Assembly (NCBI GenBank): GCA_021784835.1
Contig: JAJYHI010000108.1
Coordinates: 1-27,326 of the forward strand
Direction: 5' to 3'
DNA from: a bacterium
GTDB lineage: Bacteria; SZUA-79; Acidulodesulfobacterales; Acidulodesulfobacteraceae
Length of the DNA: 27,326 nt
Under the pieces are notes generated by a model, which was not told the DNA's origin, did not search any database, and saw only the letters and a list, made by a program, of their open reading frames with translations. Positions 8,221-15,819 of this stretch are shown one piece after another. Made by a program: the position numbers and the translations under genes. Each line of letters begins with the position of its first letter. Within the stretch, counting starts at the first letter, position 1.

Positions 8221-9834
8221 TTAGTTTTTTTTATCTTTTTTATAATAACCTAATATTCCGTCTATAAGCGAATCTATATTAACGTCTTTAGATATTATAT
8301 CAGATTTTATGCCAAATCCCAACGCATATTCGGCCGTTTTGTTTCCTATGCTTGCAAACTTAACGCCTGAAGAAACGACTTTTTTCAAAAGATTTTCGTC
8401 GATATCTTTTAAAGCGTTTGCAAAATTTTCTACGGTGGAATAGCTTGTAAAAGTAACCAGAATATTTTTTAAATCTAAATTATCCGGCAGACCTATATTT
8501 TTGCCTGTTTTTTTTAGGGAAACAAAAACTTCTTTTATAGCTTCTTTAGACTCTTCCGGCACTACGGTTTCATAAACGGGCAAATTTTCGACATGGGCTC
8601 CCTTAGAAGCAAGAAATTCCGGAAGGTCTTTGTTGATTTTTAAAGCCTGCGGAAAAAGAATCTTTTTATCTTTAATATTGACGTCCTTTAAGACATCTAT
8701 TATTCCGGTCTGGGAAGGCTCGGACGGAATTATATCGGGAATTACGCCGTATTTTAAAAGCTCCGTTGAGGAAACTTTGCCTACCGAAATAATTTTTTTA
8801 CCTGAAAACGCTCTTGTATCCATTCCTTTTGAAAAAAAACGGCCGAAAAATCCCGAAACTGCATTTGCGCTGGTAAAAATTAAATAATCGTACTGTTTAA
8901 TATTGCCTATAACTTTATCGATTTTAGTTTCATCTATATTTTTACTTTCTTTCATTATTTTTATAAGAGGAAGATTTATTACGAATGCGCCGAGCTTCTT
9001 AAGTTTTCCCGACAGCGTTCCCGATTGCCCCTCGCCTCTGGTAACTATAACGCTTAAACCGCTTAACTGCCTCGTTTCGAACCAGTTCAGCGTATTTCTT
9101 AATTTTACTACGTTGCCCACGATTAATATCATCGGACTTTTTAATCCTTTTTTTTCTACCTCTTCGGCTATAGTGCTTAAAGTGCCTACAGCGGCTTTCT
9201 GGTTTAAGGTAGTTCCTTCCTGAATAACCGCGCAGGGTGTATCTTTATCTTTTCCTGCTTCTATTAAATTTTTAGTATTGGAATCTAAATTTTTATAACC
9301 CATTAATATGACGATAGTATCGGCTCCCGCTAATCCTTTCCAATTTATCGTGCTTTTTTCCTTATGCTCCCCCTCATGTCCCGTAACAATAGCTACCGTA
9401 GAAGCGTAATCTCTGTGGGTCAACGGTATTCCCGCATAAGCCGGAACGGCAAAGGAAGAAGAAATACCCGGTATTACCTCAAATTCGATATTGTCTTTAA
9501 ACAGCCTTTCGGCTTCTTCCCCGCCTCTTCCGAAAAGATAAGGGTCGCCTCCTTTAAGCCTTAAAACGACGCTGTTGTTTTTAGCTTTTTCTGCAAGAAG
9601 TTCGTTGATGGAATATTGAGGAAGAGTGTGGTTTGAAGATCTTTTGCCGGCATAAATTATTTCGCATCCTTCTTTTGCAAAAGATAAAATTTCCTCGGAA
9701 ATAAGGCTGTCGTAAATTATTACGTCGGCTTCACATAGAATTCTTTTGGTTTTAAGCGTAAGCAGTTCGGGATCTCCGGGGCCGGCTCCCGCAAGATAAA
9801 CTTTACCGGTTTTTTTTACTTCTTTAGTCTTCAT
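8221..9834 (-). CDS. cobA-hemD: CobA-HemD fusion: uroporphyrinogen-III C-methyltransferase / uroporphyrinogen-III synthase
   Basis: A 537-residue bifunctional cytoplasmic enzyme. The N-terminal half (about 1-255) is an SAM-dependent uroporphyrinogen-III methyltransferase, shown by VYLAGAGPGDPELLTLK, the LRLKGGDPYLFGRGGEE motif, the VIPGISSSFAVPAYAGIPLTHR segment and a GT-rich SAM-binding stretch. The C-terminal half (about 260-537) begins LSGLSVIVTR and resembles uroporphyrinogen-III synthase, which is poorly conserved but ends with the typical FTSYSTVENF and SIGNKTAEYA patterns. Together they close hydroxymethylbilane into uroporphyrinogen III and methylate it to precorrin-2. The fusion is common in anaerobes and deltaproteobacteria. 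It follows hemC by 38 bases and precedes ahbC by 14. Confidence 0.93.
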   Translation of the reverse strand: MKTKEVKKTGKVYLAGAGPGDPELLTLKTKRILCEADVIIYDSLISEEILSFAKEGCEIIYAGKRSSNHTLPQYSINELLAEKAKNNSVVLRLKGGDPYLFGRGGEEAERLFKDNIEFEVIPGISSSFAVPAYAGIPLTHRDYASTVAIVTGHEGEHKEKSTINWKGLAGADTIVILMGYKNLDSNTKNLIEAGKDKDTPCAVIQEGTTLNQKAAVGTLSTIAEEVEKKGLKSPMILIVGNVVKLRNTLNWFETRQLSGLSVIVTRGEGQSGTLSGKLKKLGAFVINLPLIKIMKESKNIDETKIDKVIGNIKQYDYLIFTSANAVSGFFGRFFSKGMDTRAFSGKKIISVGKVSSTELLKYGVIPDIIPSEPSQTGIIDVLKDVNIKDKKILFPQALKINKDLPEFLASKGAHVENLPVYETVVPEESKEAIKEVFVSLKKTGKNIGLPDNLDLKNILVTFTSYSTVENFANALKDIDENLLKKVVSSGVKFASIGNKTAEYALGFGIKSDIISKDVNIDSLIDGILGYYKKDKKN

Positions 9835-9872
9835 ATGATTTTAAATTCCTTTTTAATTTTTAATTTATTATT

Positions 9873-10829
9873 TTACAGATTATTTTTCCCGAGTATTCCA
9901 ATAGCGCCTTTTTCGATAAGCCTTAAGGCTAAAGTATTTCCAGTATTTTCATAATCTTCTTTCTTGCCCTTAAATTCGTCTTCTAAGTATTCCCCTGCGG
10001 TATTTGAAACAAAACCTTTTATGTAAATTTCACCGTCTTTAATGTAAGCATATGCGCCTACCGGCGAAGCGCACCCGCAGTCCAATGCTCTAATGCACGC
10101 CCTTTCCGCAAAAACCGCCTTAAAAGTGTCTTCGTCGTTTAAAGGTTTCATAACTTCTTTAATATCATTCATGCCTGTTCTATATTCTACTGCGATTACC
10201 CCCTGTCCGCACTGGGGTATATATATAGAAGGGTCTAAATAAGCGTCTATATAAGACTGAAGATTAAGCCTGGCTAATCCTGAAGATGATAAAACTATCG
10301 CATCGAAAAAACCTTTTTTAACTTTTTCCAATCTCGTATCTATATTGCCTCTTAAGGGTTCAAATATAAGCCCTTCGGAATATCTGTCCAAAAGAGACCG
10401 TCTTCTTAAACTTGAAGTGCCGACGATCGCGCCTTTTTTTAAAAGTCCGGTTAAATCTTGGATATAACCCGTTAAAAGCGATTGCGGTTTTTCCTTAAGT
10501 ATTATGCAGTCGCTTGGATCGTCTCTTTTAAGGGTTATGCCTATTTCCAAGCCTTCCGGAATTACTTGAGGCACGTCTTTTAAGCTGTGAACGGCAATAT
10601 CTATATCTCCGCCAAAAAGAGCTTCTTCTATTTCTTTGACGAACAATCCTTTTCCGCCGAAACTGCTTAGCGAAGCATTTAAAATTTTATCTCCGGTTGT
10701 TTTTACCGTTATTATTTCGACGCTTATGCTCTTATTTAAACTTTCGTAATGCGATTCTAGCCTGTTTTTAACGAGATTTGCCTGATACAAAGCCAGTTTG
10801 CTTCCTCTTGTTCCTAATTTAATTTTCAA
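9873..10829 (-). CDS. hemC: Porphobilinogen deaminase (hydroxymethylbilane synthase)
   Basis: HemC polymerises four porphobilinogens into hydroxymethylbilane using a covalently bound dipyrromethane cofactor. The 318-residue protein has KLGTRGSKLALYQA at the N-terminus, the active-site Asp in HSLKDVP (Asp85), the GTSSLRRRS arginine cluster and the cofactor-binding cysteine in GCASPVGAYA (Cys253). The start codon is TTG: no ATG lies near, the reading begins exactly at the conserved IKLGTRGS, and an AAAAAGG ribosome-binding site sits just upstream (about 10838). It follows hemA by 11 bases. The TTG start may lower translation relative to hemA. Confidence 0.95.
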   Translation of the reverse strand: MKIKLGTRGSKLALYQANLVKNRLESHYESLNKSISVEIITVKTTGDKILNASLSSFGGKGLFVKEIEEALFGGDIDIAVHSLKDVPQVIPEGLEIGITLKRDDPSDCIILKEKPQSLLTGYIQDLTGLLKKGAIVGTSSLRRRSLLDRYSEGLIFEPLRGNIDTRLEKVKKGFFDAIVLSSSGLARLNLQSYIDAYLDPSIYIPQCGQGVIAVEYRTGMNDIKEVMKPLNDEDTFKAVFAERACIRALDCGCASPVGAYAYIKDGEIYIKGFVSNTAGEYLEDEFKGKKEDYENTGNTLALRLIEKGAIGILGKNNL

Positions 10830-10840
10830 AATTTGCCTTT

Positions 10841-12226
10841 TTATTTTACAAGTTTTATTTTAGTTTCGTTATATAAAGTCTCCGATTCCGATCCGGATTC
10901 AGCAATATGCTTTTTAGAAACATCGGGGTTATCTTCCGCATCAAGATTAAAAAGAGCCTTGACGGTTTTAATGGAATTTATTCCGTCGGGGTTTAAAGAC
11001 GACTTTTTAATAAGCATGGTCGGTTCGTGAAGCAGTTTGTTGGTTAAAGAATTAACTGCTATATCTTTTTCTTTTTCGTCGGTTATATATCTCGACAGTT
11101 CGGATTCAAGCAGGTTTTTAATTTTATTTCTTAAAGATATTATAACCGGAACGGTATTCAGCGACTCTTTCCAGTTCATAAACTCGCCTACCGCGGTATT
11201 TATCAAATCTACAGCCGCATCGGCTTCATGCTTTCTAATTTCGATATTGTTTTCTATCATTTTCCCGATGTCGTCGATGTCGAATAAATAAACGTTGGGT
11301 ATTTTATTTATTTCCGGATCTATGTTTCTCGGCATAGAAATATCGATTAAAAATAAAGGTTTCTGTTTGCGCATTTTTATAACCGGTAAGATATCTTCAT
11401 ACTTTAATATATAATCTTCCGAACCCGTAGAACACAAAACGATATCGGAATTCGGCAAGTTTTTGTAATATTCCGAAAAATCTATTACGTTTAAATATCT
11501 TTTTTCCTTATCTTCAAAAGATTCTTCGACGAACCTGAGCGCTTTCTCGGCGGTTCTGTTTGCTATATTGATATTTTTTACGCCGTATTTTATAAAATGT
11601 TTTACTGTAAGTTTGCCCATTTCGCCTGCACCGAGAAGAAGCACTTTTTTATCTTCCAAACCGTTAAAAATTTTGCGGGACAGTTCTACGGCGGCATAGC
11701 TGACCGACACTGGAGAAGCCGCTATTTTAGTTTCCGTTCTGACCGTTTTTGCGCAGTTAAAAGCTTTATGGAACAGTTTATTTAAAAACTGGCCGCTGGT
11801 ATTAAACTTGCAAGCCTCATTATAAGCTCCTTTTAACTGACCGAGTATCTGCGGCTCGCCTATTATCATGGAATCTAAACTTGACGCTACCGTAAAAAGA
11901 TGTCTTACGGCATCTTCGTTGAGATGCATATATAAAATTTTTTCCTTTTCCAAATCGTCGAAAAAATATTTTGCGATGTAATTTTTAATCGCATGTCCGC
12001 CTTTTCCCTGAGTCCAGTAAGAAAGATTCATTATAAATTCGGACCTGTTGCATGTCGTAAGAACGGCTGTTTCTTTTATAAGCTGTCTGCCTGCTTCATC
12101 TTTGAGTTCAAGCAGTTTTTCGATAAACTCCCGCCTCAGTTCCGCCGTGAGAAGTTTTTTTGAAACCGTCTCCCTTTCGTTTATATTTGAGGTCTTATGA
12201 TTTAACCCAATAATTAAAATATCCAT
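10841..12226 (-). CDS. hemA: Glutamyl-tRNA reductase
   Basis: HemA reduces glutamyl-tRNA to glutamate-1-semialdehyde, the first committed step of tetrapyrrole synthesis by the C5 route. The N-terminus IIGLNHKTSNINERE, the catalytic cysteine in TTCNRSEF (Cys59), the VASSLDSMIIGEPQILGQLK block, the NADPH-binding VLLLGAGEMG and the C-terminal dimerisation helix region are all visible. Length is 461 residues, slightly longer than usual owing to a polar C-terminal tail (about 430-461). HemL and HemB, which act next, are not in the window. The gene is preceded by hemX, an arrangement also known from Bacillus. No strong ribosome-binding site is seen before the ATG. Confidence 0.96.
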   Translation of the reverse strand: MDILIIGLNHKTSNINERETVSKKLLTAELRREFIEKLLELKDEAGRQLIKETAVLTTCNRSEFIMNLSYWTQGKGGHAIKNYIAKYFFDDLEKEKILYMHLNEDAVRHLFTVASSLDSMIIGEPQILGQLKGAYNEACKFNTSGQFLNKLFHKAFNCAKTVRTETKIAASPVSVSYAAVELSRKIFNGLEDKKVLLLGAGEMGKLTVKHFIKYGVKNINIANRTAEKALRFVEESFEDKEKRYLNVIDFSEYYKNLPNSDIVLCSTGSEDYILKYEDILPVIKMRKQKPLFLIDISMPRNIDPEINKIPNVYLFDIDDIGKMIENNIEIRKHEADAAVDLINTAVGEFMNWKESLNTVPVIISLRNKIKNLLESELSRYITDEKEKDIAVNSLTNKLLHEPTMLIKKSSLNPDGINSIKTVKALFNLDAEDNPDVSKKHIAESGSESETLYNETKIKLVK

Positions 12227-12264
12227 GAAATTTATTATACTATAATATGTCTTAAATTTATTAA

Positions 12265-13083
12265 TTATTCAAATCCATGAAAAGCCGGAAAAAAATAAAA
12301 AGAGAAACTTAAGCTGGCTAATATAAGCAGAAAACCTATAATGCCGAATACGGCAGCCCTCTTTCCCCTTAAACCTTTGGCCATCCTTTCATGCAGTAAA
12401 ACCGCATAAATAAACCACGTTATCAAAGACATAATTTCGATAGGCTTGACGACTATAAACGTTTTAAACAATGAACCGGACAGATAAATTCCCAAAACTA
12501 TTCCTATAGTTATAAACGGAAAGCCTACTTTTAAACAAATATAGTTTATATTATCCAGCAGTTCCAAATTGTAGCCGCTTCTTGAAGGCATATCTAATAT
12601 TTTCAAATTCTTTTTACTTTTTATTTTTCTTTCCTGAAAAATATATATTAAAGAAACTATAAAAGCAAGGGCAAAAAGGGAATCTCCTACTAATATCAAT
12701 AATATATGGGTAAGAAGAATAATTCTGTCCGTATTTTCCATAACGGGTCTTACATGTATATGCGGAACAAAAAAAGCTATGATCAAATTTACGGCTACTA
12801 AAGGGGTAATATATAGCAAAATGTATTCAACTTTATAAAAAAAGCCGAATATTACCACTACTAACATCAAAATCCATGCATTGAAAAAAACAAATCTGTC
12901 AATATGAACAGGCACCGCAAACCCTTTAATTCCCAAAAATGTTAAAAAAATTATGCTCTGGCATATAAATCCGGCATAAATTAAATAGATAAAAAGTTTA
13001 TAATATTTTTTGTCTTTAAACGCAAAAACGAAATAAGAAAAAATATATATAATTAAAGGAATTAAATACAGATCTTTAAGCAT
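12265..13083 (-). CDS. hemX: HemX/CcsA-like cytochrome c assembly family membrane protein
   Basis: A 272-residue protein with about eight hydrophobic segments and little polar sequence. Its C-terminal pattern WFIYAVLLHERMAKGLRGKRAAV and the HILLILVGDSLFALAFIVSLIYI segment match the CcsA/CcmC/HemX superfamily of heme-handling membrane proteins, although the tryptophan-rich WWD motif of true cytochrome c synthetases is not evident. Placement directly before hemA is the classical hemX position. Bacillus HemX is reported to affect the level of HemA. A role in heme export or in cytochrome c maturation is also possible. It follows the precorrin-2 dehydrogenase gene by 5 bases and has a GAGGG ribosome-binding site. 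Confidence 0.82.
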   Translation of the reverse strand: MLKDLYLIPLIIYIFSYFVFAFKDKKYYKLFIYLIYAGFICQSIIFLTFLGIKGFAVPVHIDRFVFFNAWILMLVVVIFGFFYKVEYILLYITPLVAVNLIIAFFVPHIHVRPVMENTDRIILLTHILLILVGDSLFALAFIVSLIYIFQERKIKSKKNLKILDMPSRSGYNLELLDNINYICLKVGFPFITIGIVLGIYLSGSLFKTFIVVKPIEIMSLITWFIYAVLLHERMAKGLRGKRAAVFGIIGFLLILASLSFSFYFFPAFHGFE

Positions 13084-13088
13084 TATGT

Positions 13089-13733
13089 TTATGCCCTCTT
13101 AATAAAATTGCTTATAAAAAGGCTTGCTTCCGAAAATCGTTTATCCTTTATAAGCTCGAAAAGATCCGAATTGATTAATCCTTCGAAAAGTTCTTGATTT
13201 TTACTCTGCGGATATTTTTTTAATTTAATCTCTTTTCTTATAAAACCGAGAATTTTAACGTAGGTGTCGTATTCTTCCCCGTAAACTTTTTCTAAATCTT
13301 CCCTGATTTTTCTGGCAAGCCTCGGACTGTGTCCGCTCGTAAAAATCGCTATATCGAATTCGCCCCTCGAAACAAGCGCCGGAAGCGTAAAAGTGCAAAA
13401 ATCCGGCTTGTCGGCGACATTTATTAAAATATTTTTTTTAACGCATTTTTCGTAAAGTTTTTTTTCCATCTTGGAATTTTCTTCTCCAGCCGATACCGCA
13501 CAGAATACGGCAAACGCTCCTTTCTCATCGCCTGCTTCATATATTCTTTCTATAATTTTTAAAGCGTTTTTATCGGCAAGTTTTTTAATTTCTTCCGATA
13601 CTTCAGGGGCTATAACCGTTATATCGGCTCCGCGCTCATGAAGCCTTTCGACTTTTCTGGAAGCAACCGAACCGCCTCCGACGACTAGGACTTTTTTTCC
13701 AGCAATATTAAGGTTTACCGGATAATATTTCAT
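13089..13733 (-). CDS. sirC: Precorrin-2 dehydrogenase (possible sirohydrochlorin ferrochelatase)
   Basis: This enzyme oxidises precorrin-2 to sirohydrochlorin with NAD+ and, in bifunctional members such as Met8p or the CysG N-terminal domain, also inserts iron to give siroheme. The 214-residue protein shows the Rossmann motif VLVVGGGSVASRK (15-27), the catalytic-site aspartate in INVADKPDFCTF (Asp108), LPALVSRGEFDIAIFTSGHSP and the helical C-terminal tail. The ATG overlaps the preceding AMMECR1 stop codon as TAATG, so the two are translationally coupled. Its product feeds the AhbAB/C/D branch. Whether it also acts as the chelatase cannot be decided here, since no separate CbiK/CbiX gene is present in the window. 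Confidence 0.92.
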   Translation of the reverse strand: MKYYPVNLNIAGKKVLVVGGGSVASRKVERLHERGADITVIAPEVSEEIKKLADKNALKIIERIYEAGDEKGAFAVFCAVSAGEENSKMEKKLYEKCVKKNILINVADKPDFCTFTLPALVSRGEFDIAIFTSGHSPRLARKIREDLEKVYGEEYDTYVKILGFIRKEIKLKKYPQSKNQELFEGLINSDLFELIKDKRFSEASLFISNFIKRA

Positions 13734-14305
13734 TAATTTTCACCGAAAACGATAGCCGAAAAAATAAGAATTTCGGCGTCTTGCTTATAAGCGTCGGGGG
13801 TAAGGCCGGCTTTCATCGAAACCGCCTCCAAAAACTGCCGCCTGTCCATATCGTTTTCGGTAGCGACTTGGGGAAGCAGGACTCCGTGACGCCCGTTTTT
13901 TATAATATATAGACCGTGTTTACCTATTTCTATTTTTTCAAGGTCGTCTATTTTTTGCAGGGGCGTCAAAACAGATATTTCTATTTTGACGTTTTTAAGT
14001 TCGGCAACGTCGAGCGGCATAAATCTGGGGTCGCTGAAAGCCGCTTCTTTTGCCATGTTATAAACATTTTGATAAACGGGAATATTAAAATTAAAATTGC
14101 CTATGCATCCTCTTAATTGCTCGCCTTTTATTTTAAGGGTAACAAATACGCCTGCGTCCGCTTTAAGATTATCCGTCAACGAAGAAATTAAGTCTTTCGA
14201 GTTAATATATAAATCTTTGCTGCGGTTAAAACTGTCCTCTATTGATTTTCTGGCTATTTTTAACAAAACGGTTTTCTCGTTTTCCGTTAAATCGTAATTT
14301 TTCAT
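13733..14305 (-). CDS. AMMECR1 family protein (AmmeMemoRadiSam system protein A-like)
   Basis: A roughly 190-residue protein of the AMMECR1 family, shown by the signature LRGCIGNF, the AAFSDPRFMPL segment and LEISVLTPL-like and GRHGVLLPQVA stretches. AMMECR1 proteins are often encoded near Memo-like and radical SAM genes, but those partners are absent here. The biochemical role is not established. I chose the ATG at 14305 because AGAGGCG lies just upstream. An in-frame TTG at 14323 would add six residues and overlap osmC, but it has no ribosome-binding site. The gene is coupled to the precorrin-2 dehydrogenase by a TAATG overlap, which suggests a link to tetrapyrrole or redox-enzyme metabolism (inference). 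Confidence 0.9.
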   Translation of the reverse strand: MKNYDLTENEKTVLLKIARKSIEDSFNRSKDLYINSKDLISSLTDNLKADAGVFVTLKIKGEQLRGCIGNFNFNIPVYQNVYNMAKEAAFSDPRFMPLDVAELKNVKIEISVLTPLQKIDDLEKIEIGKHGLYIIKNGRHGVLLPQVATENDMDRRQFLEAVSMKAGLTPDAYKQDAEILIFSAIVFGEN

Positions 14306-14316
14306 GTTTATCGCCT

Positions 14317-14739
14317 CTAACAATTTTTAATTTTATAAGACCATTCTATATCTACGCACTGTTTCAGCATAGCCCAGACGCTGCAATATTTATCTTTAGA
14401 AAGTTCTATGGACCTTATAACGGCCTGTTCTTCGATATTTTCTCCGGTAAATTCATAAATTACGGTTATTTTTGTAAAAACTCTGGGATGGGTATCCGCT
14501 CTTTCGCCCGTCACGTTTACCTTAAAATCGGTAATAATTTGCTTTTTTTTCTTTAAAATGGATATTATATCCATAGAACTGCATCCGGCGAGACTTACCA
14601 TAATTAAGTCGGTCGGCCTTATGCCTGCGTCGTCGCCTCCGGTATCTTTAGACGTATCCAATAATATAGAATAGTTTTCATTATGTTCGGAAACTGCTTT
14701 AAACTGTAAATTTTTTAAATATTCTAATTTTATCCCCAT
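14317..14739 (-). CDS. OsmC family peroxiredoxin-like protein
   Basis: A 140-residue OsmC-family protein. Many members are thiol-dependent hydroperoxidases using two cysteines. Both are present: LAGCSSMD (about residue 52) and DKYCSVWAML (about residue 119). The sequence resembles the YhfA/OsmC-like group, with GGDDAGIRPTDLIMVSLAGC as the main signature. A strong AAGGAGG ribosome-binding site precedes the ATG. It starts the group that continues into the AMMECR1 and tetrapyrrole genes and lies after a 29-bp hairpin that follows gpsA. A protective role against organic peroxides near heme and iron-sulfur enzymes is plausible but inferred. Confidence 0.92.
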   Translation of the reverse strand: MGIKLEYLKNLQFKAVSEHNENYSILLDTSKDTGGDDAGIRPTDLIMVSLAGCSSMDIISILKKKKQIITDFKVNVTGERADTHPRVFTKITVIYEFTGENIEEQAVIRSIELSKDKYCSVWAMLKQCVDIEWSYKIKNC

Positions 14740-14765
14740 AATGCCTCCTTACTTTCCATTTTGTG

Positions 14766-14794
14766 GTAGTACCAGAATTGAATTCTGGTACTAC
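14766..14794. repeat. 29-bp perfect palindrome with AATTGAATT core
   Basis: Two 14-base arms (GTAGTACCAGAATT and AATTCTGGTACTAC) flank one central base, giving a near-perfect hairpin two bases after the gpsA stop codon. There is no T-tract on either side, so it does not look like an intrinsic terminator. It shares length and core with the palindrome at 18286-18314. It may be a REP-like element or an mRNA-stabilising 3' hairpin. Confidence 0.7.
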
Positions 14795-14796
14795 AA

Positions 14797-15819
14797 TCAG
14801 ATAAACTCGTCTTTTATGTCTCTTTCCAAAAGTTTTATTATGGCGTCGGAAGGCTTCAGTCCTTCGTAAAGAATCGAGTAAACCACTTCGGTGATGGGCA
14901 TATAAATATTTTTTTCTTTAGCTATATTATGCACCGATTTTGTCGTCGCAACTCCTTCCGCAACCATCTTCATTCCGTTTAAAATCGAATCTATATTTTC
15001 CCCTCTGCCAATTCTGAGTCCTACCGTTCTGTTTCTGCTTAAGTCGGATGCTGCGGTAAGCATTAAATCGCCTATACCGGAAAGTCCCGTAAAAGTTTGA
15101 CTATCCGCCCCCATAACCTCGCCGAATCTAGTCATTTCGACGATACCGCGGGTAAGAAGAGCCGCCCTGGCATTATTGCCGAGTCCAAGACCGTCGGAAA
15201 CTCCCGCGGCAATAGCAATTACGTTTTTAAGCGAACCTCCGAGCTCTACCCCTTTAACGTCGTTTAAGGTATATACTCTAAAGTTTACCGCATTTTTAAA
15301 AAAATTTTTTATTTCATTTAAAATTTCATTGTTTTGCGATGCAATGCATACTGCGGTAGGCAGATACCTTGAAACTTCCGCCGCAAAACTAGGACCGCTT
15401 AAAACTGCATATCTTTCTAACATTTTTTCGCCGAATACGCTTTTAAAAACCTCGCTCGGCAAATTCATGGACTCGTCTCCCAGCCCTTTAGCGGTGTTTA
15501 AAAATATATACGAGCCTAAATCAAATTTATCTTCGTTTTTTTTTATATCTAAAAGGGTGCTCTTTAAGGCTTTAGAAGGAACGGTTAAAAATATAATTTT
15601 ACAATTTTCAAAAACGGTTTCATAATCGTCTGTTACGGTTATATTTTCGTCCAGCCTGACATCCTTTAGATAGTAATCGTTATATCTTTTTATTTTTAAT
15701 TCTTCGGCAAACTCTTTACTCCTGCATTTTAAATAAACTTCATCAGCAAATTTTGAAAAATTAACGGCTAAAGCCGTTCCAAAACTCCCCGAACCGATAA
15801 TACCCACGTTTTTATTCAT
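14797..15819 (-). CDS. gpsA: Glycerol-3-phosphate dehydrogenase [NAD(P)+]
   Basis: GpsA reduces dihydroxyacetone phosphate to sn-glycerol-3-phosphate for phospholipid synthesis. The 340-residue cytoplasmic protein has the dinucleotide-binding GSGSFGTA (residues 9-16), the SGPSFAAEV motif, the active-site lysine region [15 protein letters not shown], and [20 protein letters not shown], all diagnostic of the family. Its ATG overlaps the last eight bases of gyrA, so it is probably translated by coupling. Only a weak GGAAG ribosome-binding site is seen. The coupling of a lipid-precursor enzyme to gyrase subunit A is a local arrangement without an obvious functional reason. Confidence 0.97.
   Translation of the reverse strand: MNKNVGIIGSGSFGTALAVNFSKFADEVYLKCRSKEFAEELKIKRYNDYYLKDVRLDENITVTDDYETVFENCKIIFLTVPSKALKSTLLDIKKNEDKFDLGSYIFLNTAKGLGDESMNLPSEVFKSVFGEKMLERYAVLSGPSFAAEVSRYLPTAVCIASQNNEILNEIKNFFKNAVNFRVYTLNDVKGVELGGSLKNVIAIAAGVSDGLGLGNNARAALLTRGIVEMTRFGEVMGADSQTFTGLSGIGDLMLTAASDLSRNRTVGLRIGRGENIDSILNGMKMVAEGVATTKSVHNIAKEKNIYMPITEVVYSILYEGLKPSDAIIKLLERDIKDEFI

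Noticed and set aside
14766..14794. Rho-independent terminator after gpsA
   Set aside because: The stem is strong, but no T-tract follows on either strand, and the partner at 18286-18314 suggests a repeat class instead.
15176..15625. Plus-strand reading frame of 149 codons
   Set aside because: It lies wholly antisense to gpsA, which is certain from its motifs, and its composition is that of a reverse-complement shadow with no ribosome-binding site.
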